DNA from: Eubacteriales bacterium
Lineage (GTDB): Bacteria; Bacillota; Clostridia; Oscillospirales; Oscillospiraceae
NCBI GenBank assembly: GCA_030529655.1
Contig: JAUMWJ010000022.1
Coordinates: 1-37,238 of the forward strand
Direction: 5' to 3'
DNA: 37,238 nucleotides
Of this stretch, positions 15,904-24,101 are shown one piece after another. Below the pieces are notes generated by a model. It had not been told where the DNA came from and made no database searches. It saw only the letters and a program-made list of their open reading frames with translations. The position numbers and the translations under genes are program-made. Within the stretch, counting starts at the first letter, position 1. Each line of letters starts with the position of its first letter.

Positions 15904-17202
15904 TTAAGAGGCCGGTTCGGATACCTTCTCCGACTTGCCGGACTTCAGTTTAGCGTGGCGGACCGCCTTGTCCGCATCACGCTCGATCACCGGCTCTGCG
16001 CCGTTTTTCACGCAGTCCTCGGTGATCGTTACCTTCACGATGGTAGGATCGGACGGAATATCGTACATGATCTTGGTCAGCAGGCCTTCCATCACGGCAC
16101 GCAGACCGCGAGCACCGATATTGCGCTCGATAGCACAATCTGCCACGGCCTCCAAGGCACTCTGCTCAAAGTCAAGCTCCACATCATCATACTCAAATAG
16201 TTTCTGATACTGCTTGATCAAGGCGTTTTTCGGTGCGGTCAGAATCTGTACCAGATCATCACGGCTCAGGCCATCCAACGCCGCGATCACCGGAAGCCGA
16301 CCCACCAATTCAGGGATAATACCGAATTTCAGCAGATCATGGGGCTGCACTTCTTTCAAAAGCTCACCCGTGCGACGCTCGGCCTTGCTCTCTACAATGG
16401 CATCGAAGCCGATACCCTTGCGATCGGTACGCTTTTCGATGATCTTTTCCAGACCGTCAAATGCACCGCCGCAAATAAAGAGAATATTGTGTGTATCCAC
16501 CTGAATGAACTCCTGATGGGGATGCTTGCGGCCACCCTGAGGCGGCACATTGGCAACCGTACCCTCCAGAATCTTCAGCAATGCCTGCTGCACACCTTCA
16601 CCGGACACATCGCGTGTAATGGAGGTATTCTCGCTCTTGCGGGCGATCTTGTCGATCTCGTCCACATAGATGATGCCGTGCTCGGCAAGCTCCACATCGA
16701 AGTCTGCCGCCTGCAACAGGCGCAGCAGGATATTCTCCACATCGTCACCCACATAACCGGCTTCAGTCAATGTGGTGGCATCAGCAATGGCAAAAGGCAC
16801 ATGCAGAACCCTCGCCAGCGTCTGGGCAAACAGCGTTTTACCGCTGCCGGTAGGCCCGATCATCAGGATGTTGCTCTTTTGAAGCTCCACATCCTCATCG
16901 CCGCCGAAGTAGATACGCTTATAATGGTTGTAGACTGACACGGACAGAGCGACCTTAGCCGCCTCCTGTCCCACCACATACTGATCCAGCACCTCTTTGA
17001 TTTCACGAGGTGTAGGCAGTTGATCCGGTGCTTCGTACTGCTCTGTGGCGCCTTCCGTCAAGTAGCCATCGTCCAGAATGGACATACAGAGCTGCACACA
17101 TTCATCGCAAATACGCACACCCGGTCCTTGAACCATACGATGCACCTGATTTTCGTGCTTTCCGCAGAAAGAACACCGCAGACTCTTTTTCTCATCAGCC
17201 AT
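15904..17202 (-). CDS. clpX: ATP-dependent Clp protease ATP-binding subunit ClpX
   Basis: A 432-residue AAA+ unfoldase that feeds substrates to ClpP. The N-terminal zinc domain uses Cys10, Cys13, Cys32 and Cys35. Walker A GPTGSGKT is at 116-123, Walker [10 protein letters not shown] follows, and the ClpP-docking loop has the tripeptide IGF in RKGIGFDA. Length is typical. The ribosome site GAGGTAA overlaps the clpP stop; the genes are 5 bases apart, so they are co-transcribed and probably translationally coupled. Confidence 0.98.
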   Translation of the reverse strand: MADEKKSLRCSFCGKHENQVHRMVQGPGVRICDECVQLCMSILDDGYLTEGATEQYEAPDQLPTPREIKEVLDQYVVGQEAAKVALSVSVYNHYKRIYFGGDEDVELQKSNILMIGPTGSGKTLFAQTLARVLHVPFAIADATTLTEAGYVGDDVENILLRLLQAADFDVELAEHGIIYVDEIDKIARKSENTSITRDVSGEGVQQALLKILEGTVANVPPQGGRKHPHQEFIQVDTHNILFICGGAFDGLEKIIEKRTDRKGIGFDAIVESKAERRTGELLKEVQPHDLLKFGIIPELVGRLPVIAALDGLSRDDLVQILTAPKNALIKQYQKLFEYDDVELDFEQSALEAVADCAIERNIGARGLRAVMEGLLTKIMYDIPSDPTIVKVTITEDCVKNGAEPVIERDADKAVRHAKLKSGKSEKVSEPAS

Positions 17203-17207
17203 TTGTG

Positions 17208-17789
17208 TTACCTCTTGTAGATCACCTTGTCAACCAAACCGTACTCCTTGGCCTCTTCTGCACTCAGCCAATGATCACGCTCAGAATCTGCCTTGACCTG
17301 CTCCGGCGTCTTGCCGGCATTTTCTGCCAGAATCTTATTCAGGCGCTGCTTGATCTTCAAGAAATGCTCCACATCGATTTCCATGTCCGTGACCTTGCCC
17401 TTTGTACCGGCAGAAGGCTGGTGGATCATCACCTCGGCATTGGGCAGCGCAATACGCTTACCCTTGGTGCCGGAGGACAGCAGAAATGCACCCATGCTGG
17501 CAGCCATGCCGATGCAGATGGTAGACACATCGCACTTGATGTACTGCATGGTATCATAGATCGCCATACCCGCGGTGACAGAGCCGCCGGGGCTGTTGAT
17601 ATACATCTGAATGTCCTTATCGGGATCCTGCGCTTCCAGATACAGAAGCTGTGCCACGACCAGACTGGCGGTGGTATCATTCACTTCTTCGCCCAGGAAG
17701 ATGATGCGATCGTTGAGCAAACGGGAAAAAATGTCATAAGAACGCTCGCCCCGATTGGTCTGTTCCACAACATAAGGGACTAAACTCAT
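17208..17789 (-). CDS. clpP: ATP-dependent Clp protease proteolytic subunit ClpP
   Basis: A 193-residue serine peptidase forming the double-heptamer chamber used by ClpX. The triad is Ser98 (GMAASMGA), His123 (MIHQPSAG) and Asp172 (ERDHWLSA), at canonical numbering. A strong ribosome site AGGAGGT precedes the ATG. First gene of the clpP-clpX-lon-ysxC unit, downstream of tig. Confidence 0.98.
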   Translation of the reverse strand: MSLVPYVVEQTNRGERSYDIFSRLLNDRIIFLGEEVNDTTASLVVAQLLYLEAQDPDKDIQMYINSPGGSVTAGMAIYDTMQYIKCDVSTICIGMAASMGAFLLSSGTKGKRIALPNAEVMIHQPSAGTKGKVTDMEIDVEHFLKIKQRLNKILAENAGKTPEQVKADSERDHWLSAEEAKEYGLVDKVIYKR

Positions 17790-17829
17790 AGAAATTACCT
17801 CCTGTTCAATAAGACGCTTACCATACCCA

Positions 17830-17859
17830 AGTATACCCGCCTGTATGTGATTTAAGCAA
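17830..17859 (-). promoter_or_regulatory. Predicted promoter of the clpP-clpX-lon-ysxC unit
   Basis: On the minus strand TTGCTT (17854-17859), 18 bases, TATACT (17830-17835), in the tig-clpP gap. No CtsR or CIRCE-type repeat is evident. Confidence 0.6.
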
Positions 17860-17873
17860 GGATGGGGCTGAAA

Positions 17874-19184
17874 TTATTCGGCCTTTTCCTCCTCTTTCTT
17901 CTCTTCCACGGGAGCCACAGCCACACCGGCGTCAGCGACAACCTTAATGACCTTCTCGCGGATGACCTGCTCCTTCACCTGATCGGCAGGCAGATACTTC
18001 TTCACGGATTCCAGATCCATGCCGTACTTCTCGGCAATGTTCTTCATCTCGTTTTCCACATCCTCATCGGATGCTTCCAGACCCTCAGCCTTGACAATGG
18101 CTTCCACTGCCAGATCCATCTTGACCTGATCCAGAGCGGGCTCGTGTGCCTGAGCCAGGAATGCCTCGTTGGTCATGCCGGTCATCTGCAGATACTGCTC
18201 AAAGGGGATACCCTGGGAAGCCAGCTGCTGCTTAAAGCCCTCCAGCATACGCTCCGCCTGTGCGTTGACCATAGCATCGGGAATCTCCGCCTCGATACCG
18301 TCAGCGACCTTCTTCATCAGAGCATCTTCAAATGCCTGCTGAGCGGCAACCTTGCGCTCCTCGGTCATTTTCTTCTTCATGTCGGCCTTCAGTTCCTTCA
18401 GAGTGTCAAACTCGCTGACGTCCTTTGCGAACTCATCATCGATAGCGGGCACTTCCTTGGCCTTGACCTCATTGACCTTCACATGGAAGACCACCGGCTT
18501 GCCGGCCAGCTCGGGGGTGTAGTTCTCGGGGAAGGTGATGTCGATATCCTTCTCAGCACCAACCTTCATACCGATGAGCTGATCCTCAAAACCGGGCACG
18601 AAGCTGCCGGAGCCGATCTCCAGATCGAAGTTATCGCCCTTGCCGCCTTCAAAAGCGACGCCATTGTCAAAGCCTTCGAAGTTGATGTTGGCGGTATCGC
18701 CCTTCTTCACAGCGCGCTCAACGCTCACCAGACGGCTGTTGCGATCAGCCATTTCCTTCAGGCGGGCATTAACATCAGCCGCCATGACCTTAACCTCGGC
18801 CTTAGGGGCCTCCAGGCCCTTATACTGGCCCAGCTTGACCTCAGGATACACAGCAACGGTGCACTTGAAGGTAACGCCGTTCTTGCTGCAGTCTTCCAGC
18901 TCAACCTCAGGATAACCCACAACGTCCAGCTCCTGTTCCTTCACAGCGGCCTCATAAGCCTCGGGCAGGACGATATTCACTGCTTCTTCATAGAACACTT
19001 CGGCGCCGTACATACCCTCGATGATTTTACGAGGGGCCTTACCGGGACGGAAGCCGGGAATGTTCATCTTGCCGCGCATCTTCAGATATGCCTTATTGAT
19101 GGCAGCCTCGAATTCTTCTGCACCTACCTCGATGGTCAGTGCAACCTTGCTCTTTTCCAGTTTTTCACAGGATTTTACACTCAT
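17874..19184 (-). CDS. tig: Trigger factor (ribosome-associated chaperone)
   Basis: A 436-residue chaperone and peptidyl-prolyl isomerase that binds near the ribosome exit tunnel. The N-terminal ribosome-binding signature reads GFRPGKAPRKII, followed by the FKBP-type domain (about 150-240; EGFDNGVAFEGGKGDNFDLEIG) and the helical C-terminal domain, ending in an acidic/lysine tail. The ATG at 19184 was chosen because GGAGG lies just upstream and the family begins here; the frame is open 64 codons farther upstream without a comparable site. Directly upstream of clpP, as in many Firmicutes. Confidence 0.97.
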   Translation of the reverse strand: MSVKSCEKLEKSKVALTIEVGAEEFEAAINKAYLKMRGKMNIPGFRPGKAPRKIIEGMYGAEVFYEEAVNIVLPEAYEAAVKEQELDVVGYPEVELEDCSKNGVTFKCTVAVYPEVKLGQYKGLEAPKAEVKVMAADVNARLKEMADRNSRLVSVERAVKKGDTANINFEGFDNGVAFEGGKGDNFDLEIGSGSFVPGFEDQLIGMKVGAEKDIDITFPENYTPELAGKPVVFHVKVNEVKAKEVPAIDDEFAKDVSEFDTLKELKADMKKKMTEERKVAAQQAFEDALMKKVADGIEAEIPDAMVNAQAERMLEGFKQQLASQGIPFEQYLQMTGMTNEAFLAQAHEPALDQVKMDLAVEAIVKAEGLEASDEDVENEMKNIAEKYGMDLESVKKYLPADQVKEQVIREKVIKVVADAGVAVAPVEEKKEEEKAE

Positions 19185-19272
19185 TTTGTTTTTTCCTCCG
19201 TTCAGCAAAGATTTTATCAATGCAATTTTATATGATAACAGAAAACATTTTAAATTTCCACACTTTTTTGCG

Positions 19273-19962
19273 CTATTCGCAAATTTTTTTGGGAATGAAG
19301 TGCAAATAGTCCGCCGCCACCAAGGAAAAATCCGTTCCGTGGCTGTTTCCTTCCATTCTTCGGCGGTGAGAAGCACCGTGCAGATGTCCGTAGTAGCACG
19401 CTTTCACAGGATATTGCTGCAAAAGGCGCAGAATTTCCGGACATTCATACCCCTGATAGAGAGGTGGGTAGTGCAAAAAGCACAGGATTTCCCTGTCCCC
19501 TGCCAGCTTCAGTGAGGTTTCCAACCGTCCCGCCTCACGCAGCAACATTTTTTCATTGTGCGTGCCCTCGTTGTCCAGCTCGTAAAACCAGCCCCGTGTG
19601 CCGCAGATGGCCTTATCGCCGTAAGAAAGGCAATTATTATAAAGGAACGACATGGTGGTCAGCTCATGCTCCTTGAAAAAGCGCTCCATCTTGGCTACGG
19701 TATTCCACCAATAGTCGTGGTTGCCCTTTAAAAGGATCTTCTTGCCCGGCAGGGCGTCAATAAACTTGAAGTCCTCCAGGGATTCCTCCAAGCTCATGCC
19801 CCAACTCAGATCACCGCACAGCACCGTTACATCATCGTCATTCAGTTGTGAAAATCCCTCTTGGATCCTTTGCACATAGCCCTTCCATCCGTCACCGAAG
19901 ATTTCCATCGGCTTGTTGGACGAGAGCGATAAGTGCAGATCGCCGATTGCATAAAGTGCCAT
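19273..19962 (-). CDS. Calcineurin-like metallophosphoesterase
   Basis: A 229-residue metallophosphoesterase with all five signature blocks: GDLHL near residue 7, CGDLSWG, GNHDYWW, a His in CFLHYPPLY, and YYGHLHG. The fold binds two metal ions and hydrolyses phosphomono- or diesters; the substrate is unknown. Probably cytoplasmic, since no signal peptide is seen. It lies 13 bases after the dipeptidase gene and appears to end the rbgA-rnhB-yraN-dipeptidase unit. GGAG precedes the ATG. Confidence 0.85.
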   Translation of the reverse strand: MALYAIGDLHLSLSSNKPMEIFGDGWKGYVQRIQEGFSQLNDDDVTVLCGDLSWGMSLEESLEDFKFIDALPGKKILLKGNHDYWWNTVAKMERFFKEHELTTMSFLYNNCLSYGDKAICGTRGWFYELDNEGTHNEKMLLREAGRLETSLKLAGDREILCFLHYPPLYQGYECPEILRLLQQYPVKACYYGHLHGASHRRRMEGNSHGTDFSLVAADYLHFIPKKICE

Positions 19963-19975
19963 AGCGTTTCTCCGT

Positions 19976-20965
19976 TTACAGTAGTCGTCTTAAATTATTC
20001 CAGAATAAATCCTCCAATAATGCTTGGGGATATCCTCGTTTTTCCAGTGCCTGCCAGATTTTCGGCACATCCTCCATGCCCTGCATACCCGCGGGCAATT
20101 CCTCACAGCCGTCCAGGTCACCACCCATGCAGACGGTCTTTTCCCCGTTCATGGTAAGGAAATGCTCCATATGACGCACCAGATTATCAATCGTCGGATG
20201 CTCACCAATAAAGTGGCTGTAGAAATTCATACCTACCACACCGCCGGTATCGCGGATCGCACGAAACTGGTCATCCGTCAGATTACGGGGATGCGGACAC
20301 AAGGCACGGCTGTTGGAGTGAGATGCCACAATGGGCTTGGTCGTCATGCGGCAAAGATCCCAAAAGCCCTGATCGGACAGATGTGACACATCGGCATAGA
20401 TGTTACAGTACTCCATCTGGCGGATAAAATTCCGTCCTTTGTCGGACAGTCCTCGCTGCGGATCCTCACTGTTGGTACCGGAGAGCACATTGGCGCGATT
20501 CCAAACGGGGTTAAGGAATCGCACACCCCAGTCCGCCACGGTTTTGATCTTATGTACGTCACACTCGATGAGGTCAGCACCCTCTATGCTCAGCACCGCC
20601 GCCATCTTACCGCTTTTTACCGCACAATCAATTTCTCTTCCGGTGCGGCAATGGCAAATAAGGTCGCAATTCTGCGCCATTTCATGCAGGAAACAATCGT
20701 GCAGACGCTGACATTGCGCCCACATACCGTCAGAAGGTGCATCGGCTGCGTCAAAGTATAAAGCGAAAAACTGACCGTAGCGCGCAAACTGCCTGCCACG
20801 CACAAGGTCGATATGTCCGCCGTTTTCACGCAGGCATTTACAGGCGGCAAAGTACTGCTTCTGTTCCTCCATATCCGCCCCGAAATCCAGCGTCACTTCC
20901 GATCCTGTCATCAGGCAGCGATAAATCGTGTCACAATGGGCATCAAAATAGGGGATTTGTTTCAA
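19976..20965 (-). CDS. Membrane-dipeptidase-family (M19) metallopeptidase
   Basis: A 329-residue member of the renal dipeptidase (M19) family, an amidohydrolase-fold two-zinc enzyme that cleaves dipeptides. The zinc His-x-Asp lies in DAHCDT (residues 8-13). Further motifs are LSIEGAD, DVSHLSDQGFWD, ASHSNSRAL and CMGGDLDG. No signal peptide is seen, so it is likely cytoplasmic. The start is TTG at 20965, the only codon placed 6 bases after GAGGTGA, which itself overlaps the yraN stop. The unusual start may lower its output. Confidence 0.88.
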   Translation of the reverse strand: MKQIPYFDAHCDTIYRCLMTGSEVTLDFGADMEEQKQYFAACKCLRENGGHIDLVRGRQFARYGQFFALYFDAADAPSDGMWAQCQRLHDCFLHEMAQNCDLICHCRTGREIDCAVKSGKMAAVLSIEGADLIECDVHKIKTVADWGVRFLNPVWNRANVLSGTNSEDPQRGLSDKGRNFIRQMEYCNIYADVSHLSDQGFWDLCRMTTKPIVASHSNSRALCPHPRNLTDDQFRAIRDTGGVVGMNFYSHFIGEHPTIDNLVRHMEHFLTMNGEKTVCMGGDLDGCEELPAGMQGMEDVPKIWQALEKRGYPQALLEDLFWNNLRRLL

Positions 20966-20976
20966 TTCACATCACC

Positions 20977-21327
20977 TCAAAATGCTTCTTCTATATATTC
21001 TATGCGCACCGAGGTATGTTCGCTGTCGGTATAGACCTCTGCCACATCAAAGCGCGTGGGACAATCCAACTCATGAGCGGATATATACATGGCCGCCGTT
21101 TTCCGGAGCTTTTCCTGCTTAGCAAAGGTCACATAGTCTCGAGGCAGGCCGTAATCCAAATTGGATCGGGTCTTGACCTCCACAAAGCACAGCACCTTCC
21201 CCTTTTTGGCAATCAGATCGATCTCGCCAAAGCGACAATTATAACTGTGCGCCAGCAGTTGATAACCTCTGCGCCGCAGATAATTGGCCACCTGCGCTTC
21301 ACCCCATGTTCCGCTCGACCGGCTCAT
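20977..21327 (-). CDS. yraN: UPF0102 family protein YraN (nuclease-fold)
   Basis: A 116-residue protein with the Holliday-junction-resolvase-like restriction-endonuclease fold typical of UPF0102. Visible elements are GEAQVANYLRRRGY, FGEIDLIAKK (Asp and Lys of the nuclease core) and CFVEVKTRS. The biological role of the family is not settled. The ATG at 21327 overlaps the rnhB stop as ATGA and has GGGAGG 10 bases upstream. A GTG 18 bases earlier would sit on top of that site and was rejected. The rnhB-yraN order is common in bacteria. Confidence 0.9.
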   Translation of the reverse strand: MSRSSGTWGEAQVANYLRRRGYQLLAHSYNCRFGEIDLIAKKGKVLCFVEVKTRSNLDYGLPRDYVTFAKQEKLRKTAAMYISAHELDCPTRFDVAEVYTDSEHTSVRIEYIEEAF

Positions 21328-21959
21328 TTGCGCTTTGCCTCCCACTTTTTCAGGAAGGTCTTGCGGTGCTCGGGGCAGGGGCCGAACTTGTCCAGCATCT
21401 CATAATGCAACTTGGTACCGTAGCCCTTGTGCCTGGCGAACTGATATTCAGGGTACTTTTTATCCAGTTCCTCGCAGACATAGCGGTCACGGCTGACCTT
21501 TGCCAGAATGGATGCCGCCGCAATATTGGCGCTCTTGCCGTCACCGCCTACCACGGTTTCATGGGGTGTGGTGATAGCCGCCGTCTTGCCATGGTCCTTA
21601 TTACCGTCGATCAAGGCAATGTCAGGGAAAAAGTCCAGACCGTTGATAGCCATCTGCATGGCTTTCATACGGGCGCTGAGAATGTCGGTAGCATCTATTT
21701 CAGCCGCTTCTATTCGGGCAACAGAGTAAGAGATCGCCTTCTGCACGATTTGCTCATAGAGTGCCTCGCGCTTTTTCTCTGTCAGTTTTTTGGAGTCGTT
21801 CAAGCCCTCAATTTGGCAGAACGGCGGCAGGATCACCGCCGCGGCATACACAGGACCCATCAAGGGGCCTGCACCGGCCTCATCCACGCCGCAGATGATC
21901 TCGGCACCACGCTCAAACCAGCCCTGCTCAATACTCCAAGGGTGCTCTAAATTCGTCAT
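21324..21959 (-). CDS. rnhB: Ribonuclease HII
   Basis: A 211-residue RNase HII that nicks DNA at embedded ribonucleotides. The first acidic pair Asp26-Glu27 is in CGVDEAG; further conserved stretches are LNDSKKLTEKKREALYE and LIDGNKD. The usual GRG motif that contacts the ribonucleotide reads GAG here (Gly29-Ala30-Gly31), and the next residues are PLMGPVYAAAVILPP. The gene overlaps rbgA and yraN by 4 bases each (ATGA), implying tight coupling. The Arg to Ala change may be clade-specific and may alter activity. Confidence 0.93.
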   Translation of the reverse strand: MTNLEHPWSIEQGWFERGAEIICGVDEAGAGPLMGPVYAAAVILPPFCQIEGLNDSKKLTEKKREALYEQIVQKAISYSVARIEAAEIDATDILSARMKAMQMAINGLDFFPDIALIDGNKDHGKTAAITTPHETVVGGDGKSANIAAASILAKVSRDRYVCEELDKKYPEYQFARHKGYGTKLHYEMLDKFGPCPEHRKTFLKKWEAKRK

Positions 21960-22825
21960 TCTTTCACATCCTCCACCGTTTCCAGTGTAAAGCGTCCTAA
22001 CTTGCCACCTCTGAATTCATCCAGCAAAATGCGTGCCATGCGTTCCGTATCCACCTCAGCGCCGCGCATGAGAAAGCCACGCTTGCGTCCGGCTTTAACA
22101 AGCAGGTCATAGCCGCTGTCTTCTTCCTCGACTTCGATCTTATAGCGCTCGGCCACCACGTCAGCATAGTGCTTACCCAGATATTCCATCAGATAGCAGG
22201 CCAGTTCCTCCAGATCCATCACATCATCCTTGATGGCGCCGGTAAAGGCCAGATGGATCCCCACCTGCGTGTCATCAAACTTCGGCCACAGAATTCCCGG
22301 TGTGTCCAAAAGCTCCAGCGTGTTGTCCACCGGCACCCACTGTTTGGTGCGTGTCACGCCGGGGCGATCTTCCGCCTTGGCGGTCTTGCGCTTGGCGACC
22401 TTGTTAATGAAAGTAGACTTGCCCACATTGGGAATACCCAGTACCATCACGCGCACCACACGGCCTGCCTGTCCCTTTTCTGCGTAGGCGGTCAGCTTGT
22501 CGTGAAGCAGCTCGCGCACGGCACCGGCGAACTGTGCCGTACCTGCGCCACCCTTGGCATTGGCCTCCAGTACGGCGTAGCCTTTATCGCGGAAATAGGC
22601 AGCCCAACGCTTGGTTTCACGGGGATCGGCCTGATCCACACGGTTTAACACCATCATGCGGGGCTTGTTCCCCACCATCTCGTCCACATCCGGATTGCGG
22701 CTGGCAAGCGGGATACGCGCATCCACGATCTCACACACCGCATCCATATTTTTAATTTCCGCCACGATCATGCGCTTGGTTTTCGTCATATGACCGGGAA
22801 ACCAACTTAAGCCCTGCATCTGCAT
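21956..22825 (-). CDS. rbgA: Ribosome-assembly GTPase RbgA (YlqF)
   Basis: A 289-residue circularly permuted GTPase acting in 50S subunit maturation. Motifs run in permuted order: G4 LNRVD (about residue 60), then G1 GIPNVGKST (about 130), G2-region Thr in RPGVTRTKQW, G3 DTPGILWP, and the C-terminal RbgA domain. The N-terminal WFPGHMTKTKR is typical. GAGGTGA lies 6 bases before the ATG. First gene of the rbgA-rnhB-yraN-dipeptidase-phosphoesterase unit, next to rplS as in many Firmicutes. Confidence 0.96.
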   Translation of the reverse strand: MQMQGLSWFPGHMTKTKRMIVAEIKNMDAVCEIVDARIPLASRNPDVDEMVGNKPRMMVLNRVDQADPRETKRWAAYFRDKGYAVLEANAKGGAGTAQFAGAVRELLHDKLTAYAEKGQAGRVVRVMVLGIPNVGKSTFINKVAKRKTAKAEDRPGVTRTKQWVPVDNTLELLDTPGILWPKFDDTQVGIHLAFTGAIKDDVMDLEELACYLMEYLGKHYADVVAERYKIEVEEEDSGYDLLVKAGRKRGFLMRGAEVDTERMARILLDEFRGGKLGRFTLETVEDVKE

Positions 22826-22865
22826 GGTTCTTCACCTCATTGGAAATATTTTCTCATTCTTGAAC

Positions 22866-22894
22866 ATTATAACATAAAACATATAAAAAGGAAA
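22866..22894 (-). promoter_or_regulatory. Predicted extended -10 promoter upstream of rbgA
   Basis: On the minus strand an extended -10, TGTTATAAT (core 22866-22871), with a weak TTTCCT at the -35 position (22889-22894). It lies just after the rplS terminator. Confidence 0.5.
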
Positions 22895-22897
22895 GAA

Positions 22898-22926
22898 AAA
22901 ACCGTCTGCAAAAAGCAGACGGTTTT
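22898..22926 (-). terminator. Intrinsic terminator after rplS
   Basis: 12-bp stem AAAACCGTCTGC/GCAGACGGTTTT with a 5-base loop; on the minus strand it is followed by a T run. Confidence 0.85.
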
Positions 22927-22941
22927 CTTTCGGTTCTCAGC

Positions 22942-23280
22942 TTACAGCTTCTCGCGCAGCTTAGCAGCCTTACCAACGCGATCACGCAGGTAATACAGCT
23001 TGGCACGACGCACGTAACCGTGACGAACGGTCTCGAACTTCTCGATGATGGGAGAATGCAGGGGGAACACCTTCTCCACACCCACGCCGTAGGAAAGGCG
23101 ACGGACGGTAATGGTTTCCTCGATGCCACCGTGCTTCTTAGCAATGACAGTACCCTCAAAGACCTGGATACGCTCACGGGAGCCTTCCTTGACCTTCACG
23201 TGCACGCGGACGGTATCGCCCACTGCGACTTCGGGAACTTCCTTCAGCTGCTTTTCATTCAATGCCTTAATGAGATCCAT
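22942..23280 (-). CDS. rplS: 50S ribosomal protein L19
   Basis: A 112-residue L19 of normal length. Family hallmarks are [47 protein letters not shown] shortened and spread as expected over residues 20-80, and the basic end [25 protein letters not shown] lies shortly before the ATG. Own promoter with a structured leader of about 97 bases and its own terminator, so it is expressed separately from rbgA. Confidence 0.98.
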   Translation of the reverse strand: MDLIKALNEKQLKEVPEVAVGDTVRVHVKVKEGSRERIQVFEGTVIAKKHGGIEETITVRRLSYGVGVEKVFPLHSPIIEKFETVRHGYVRRAKLYYLRDRVGKAAKLREKL

Positions 23281-23377
23281 GGATTTTTCCTCCTAATATT
23301 ATAGGTGTTCATGCCGTCATTTCTGTGGTATCCATCCTGTTCGGGATACCGGCGACAGAGGACCGCCCTTTTTACGC
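23281..23377 (-). promoter_or_regulatory. Structured rplS leader (candidate L19 leader)
   Basis: The predicted untranslated leader holds a 7-bp hairpin (23344-23350 with 23327-23333, GGTATCC/GGATACC on the transcript) flanked by CTGT/ACAG that can extend it. Firmicutes rplS genes often carry an autoregulatory L19 leader, but I matched the position and stem only, not the consensus. Confidence 0.45.
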
Positions 23378-23383
23378 CATGAT

Positions 23384-23412
23384 AGAATATCACATACTCA
23401 CTGTAATTGCAA
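23384..23412 (-). promoter_or_regulatory. Promoter of rplS
   Basis: On the minus strand TTGCAA (23407-23412), 17 bases, TATTCT (23384-23389), with an upstream TG forming an extended -10. Confidence 0.65.
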
Positions 23413-23438
23413 GCATATTTTTGAAAAAAATCAATTTT

Positions 23439-24101
23439 TTAGCGAAAATCCTCGCCATTTGCGTCCAAAAGTCGCTGACGGCGAACACGAATGAAATCCG
23501 GTTGACACATGGGCAGGTATCTTTCGATGGCTTTTCCCAAAAGCTGAGGATTCAATCCGGGATTCTGTGCCAGTACCGTCACCTGCGCGCAGATTTTCCC
23601 CTCTTCTTCTGCCCATTTCACCTCACGGATCATGGGCGCAATATCCACATCAGCCAGATCCTTTCGCTTGGTACGCTTTTGAATCACGATTTCCTCGCGG
23701 CTGAACAGCGCCTGTATCTGCGCCAGGGCACCCTCAGGCACGCCGTTGTCGTATTCCAGTTCCAAGGCCGCCTGTAAATAGGCCAGTTCCTTTACGGGGC
23801 GTTTGGCTTCATAGCAGCTGAGCACACGAAGTCCCGCCGGCATACCTTCATTCAGTTTCTCGGCAATGCCCCTGCCATCGGTTTCCTGTGTCACCTCAAA
23901 ATCCAGCAGTTCACATTCGCTGCTCTGTCCTACCGGCAGCGGCAGGACGATGGAAATAATAGGGTGAGGATGATAGCCCTGAGAGTGCTTGATCTCCAGC
24001 TCTGTACGGGGAAAAGCACGCTGGAAGGTACGCAAAAGATCCAAATGGGAGATATAGGACGCCTGCGCCTCCTTAACAAACAACAAACGCAGCTTAGACA
24101 T
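23439..24101 (-). CDS. TIGR03936 family radical-SAM-linked protein (DUF2344)
   Basis: A 220-residue protein of the DUF2344/TIGR03936 family, typically encoded beside, or fused to, the radical SAM protein found immediately upstream here. Visible hallmarks are the opening LRLLFVKEAQASYISHLDLL, RTFQRAF, and KHSQGYHPHPIIS. Its function is unknown; a role with its partner in RNA or protein modification is conjecture. The ATG at 24101 follows GGAGG by 8 bases and overlaps the upstream gene by 8 bases. The GTG one codon earlier was rejected on spacing. Confidence 0.9.
   Translation of the reverse strand: MSKLRLLFVKEAQASYISHLDLLRTFQRAFPRTELEIKHSQGYHPHPIISIVLPLPVGQSSECELLDFEVTQETDGRGIAEKLNEGMPAGLRVLSCYEAKRPVKELAYLQAALELEYDNGVPEGALAQIQALFSREEIVIQKRTKRKDLADVDIAPMIREVKWAEEEGKICAQVTVLAQNPGLNPQLLGKAIERYLPMCQPDFIRVRRQRLLDANGEDFR

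Noticed and set aside
17790-17873. CIRCE or CtsR heat-shock operator ahead of clpP
   Set aside because: No TTAGCACTC-type inverted repeat or GGTCAAA repeat is present in the gap.
22826-22897. rplS and rbgA as one transcript
   Set aside because: A strong terminator follows rplS... in the direction of transcription, and rbgA has its own extended -10 box.
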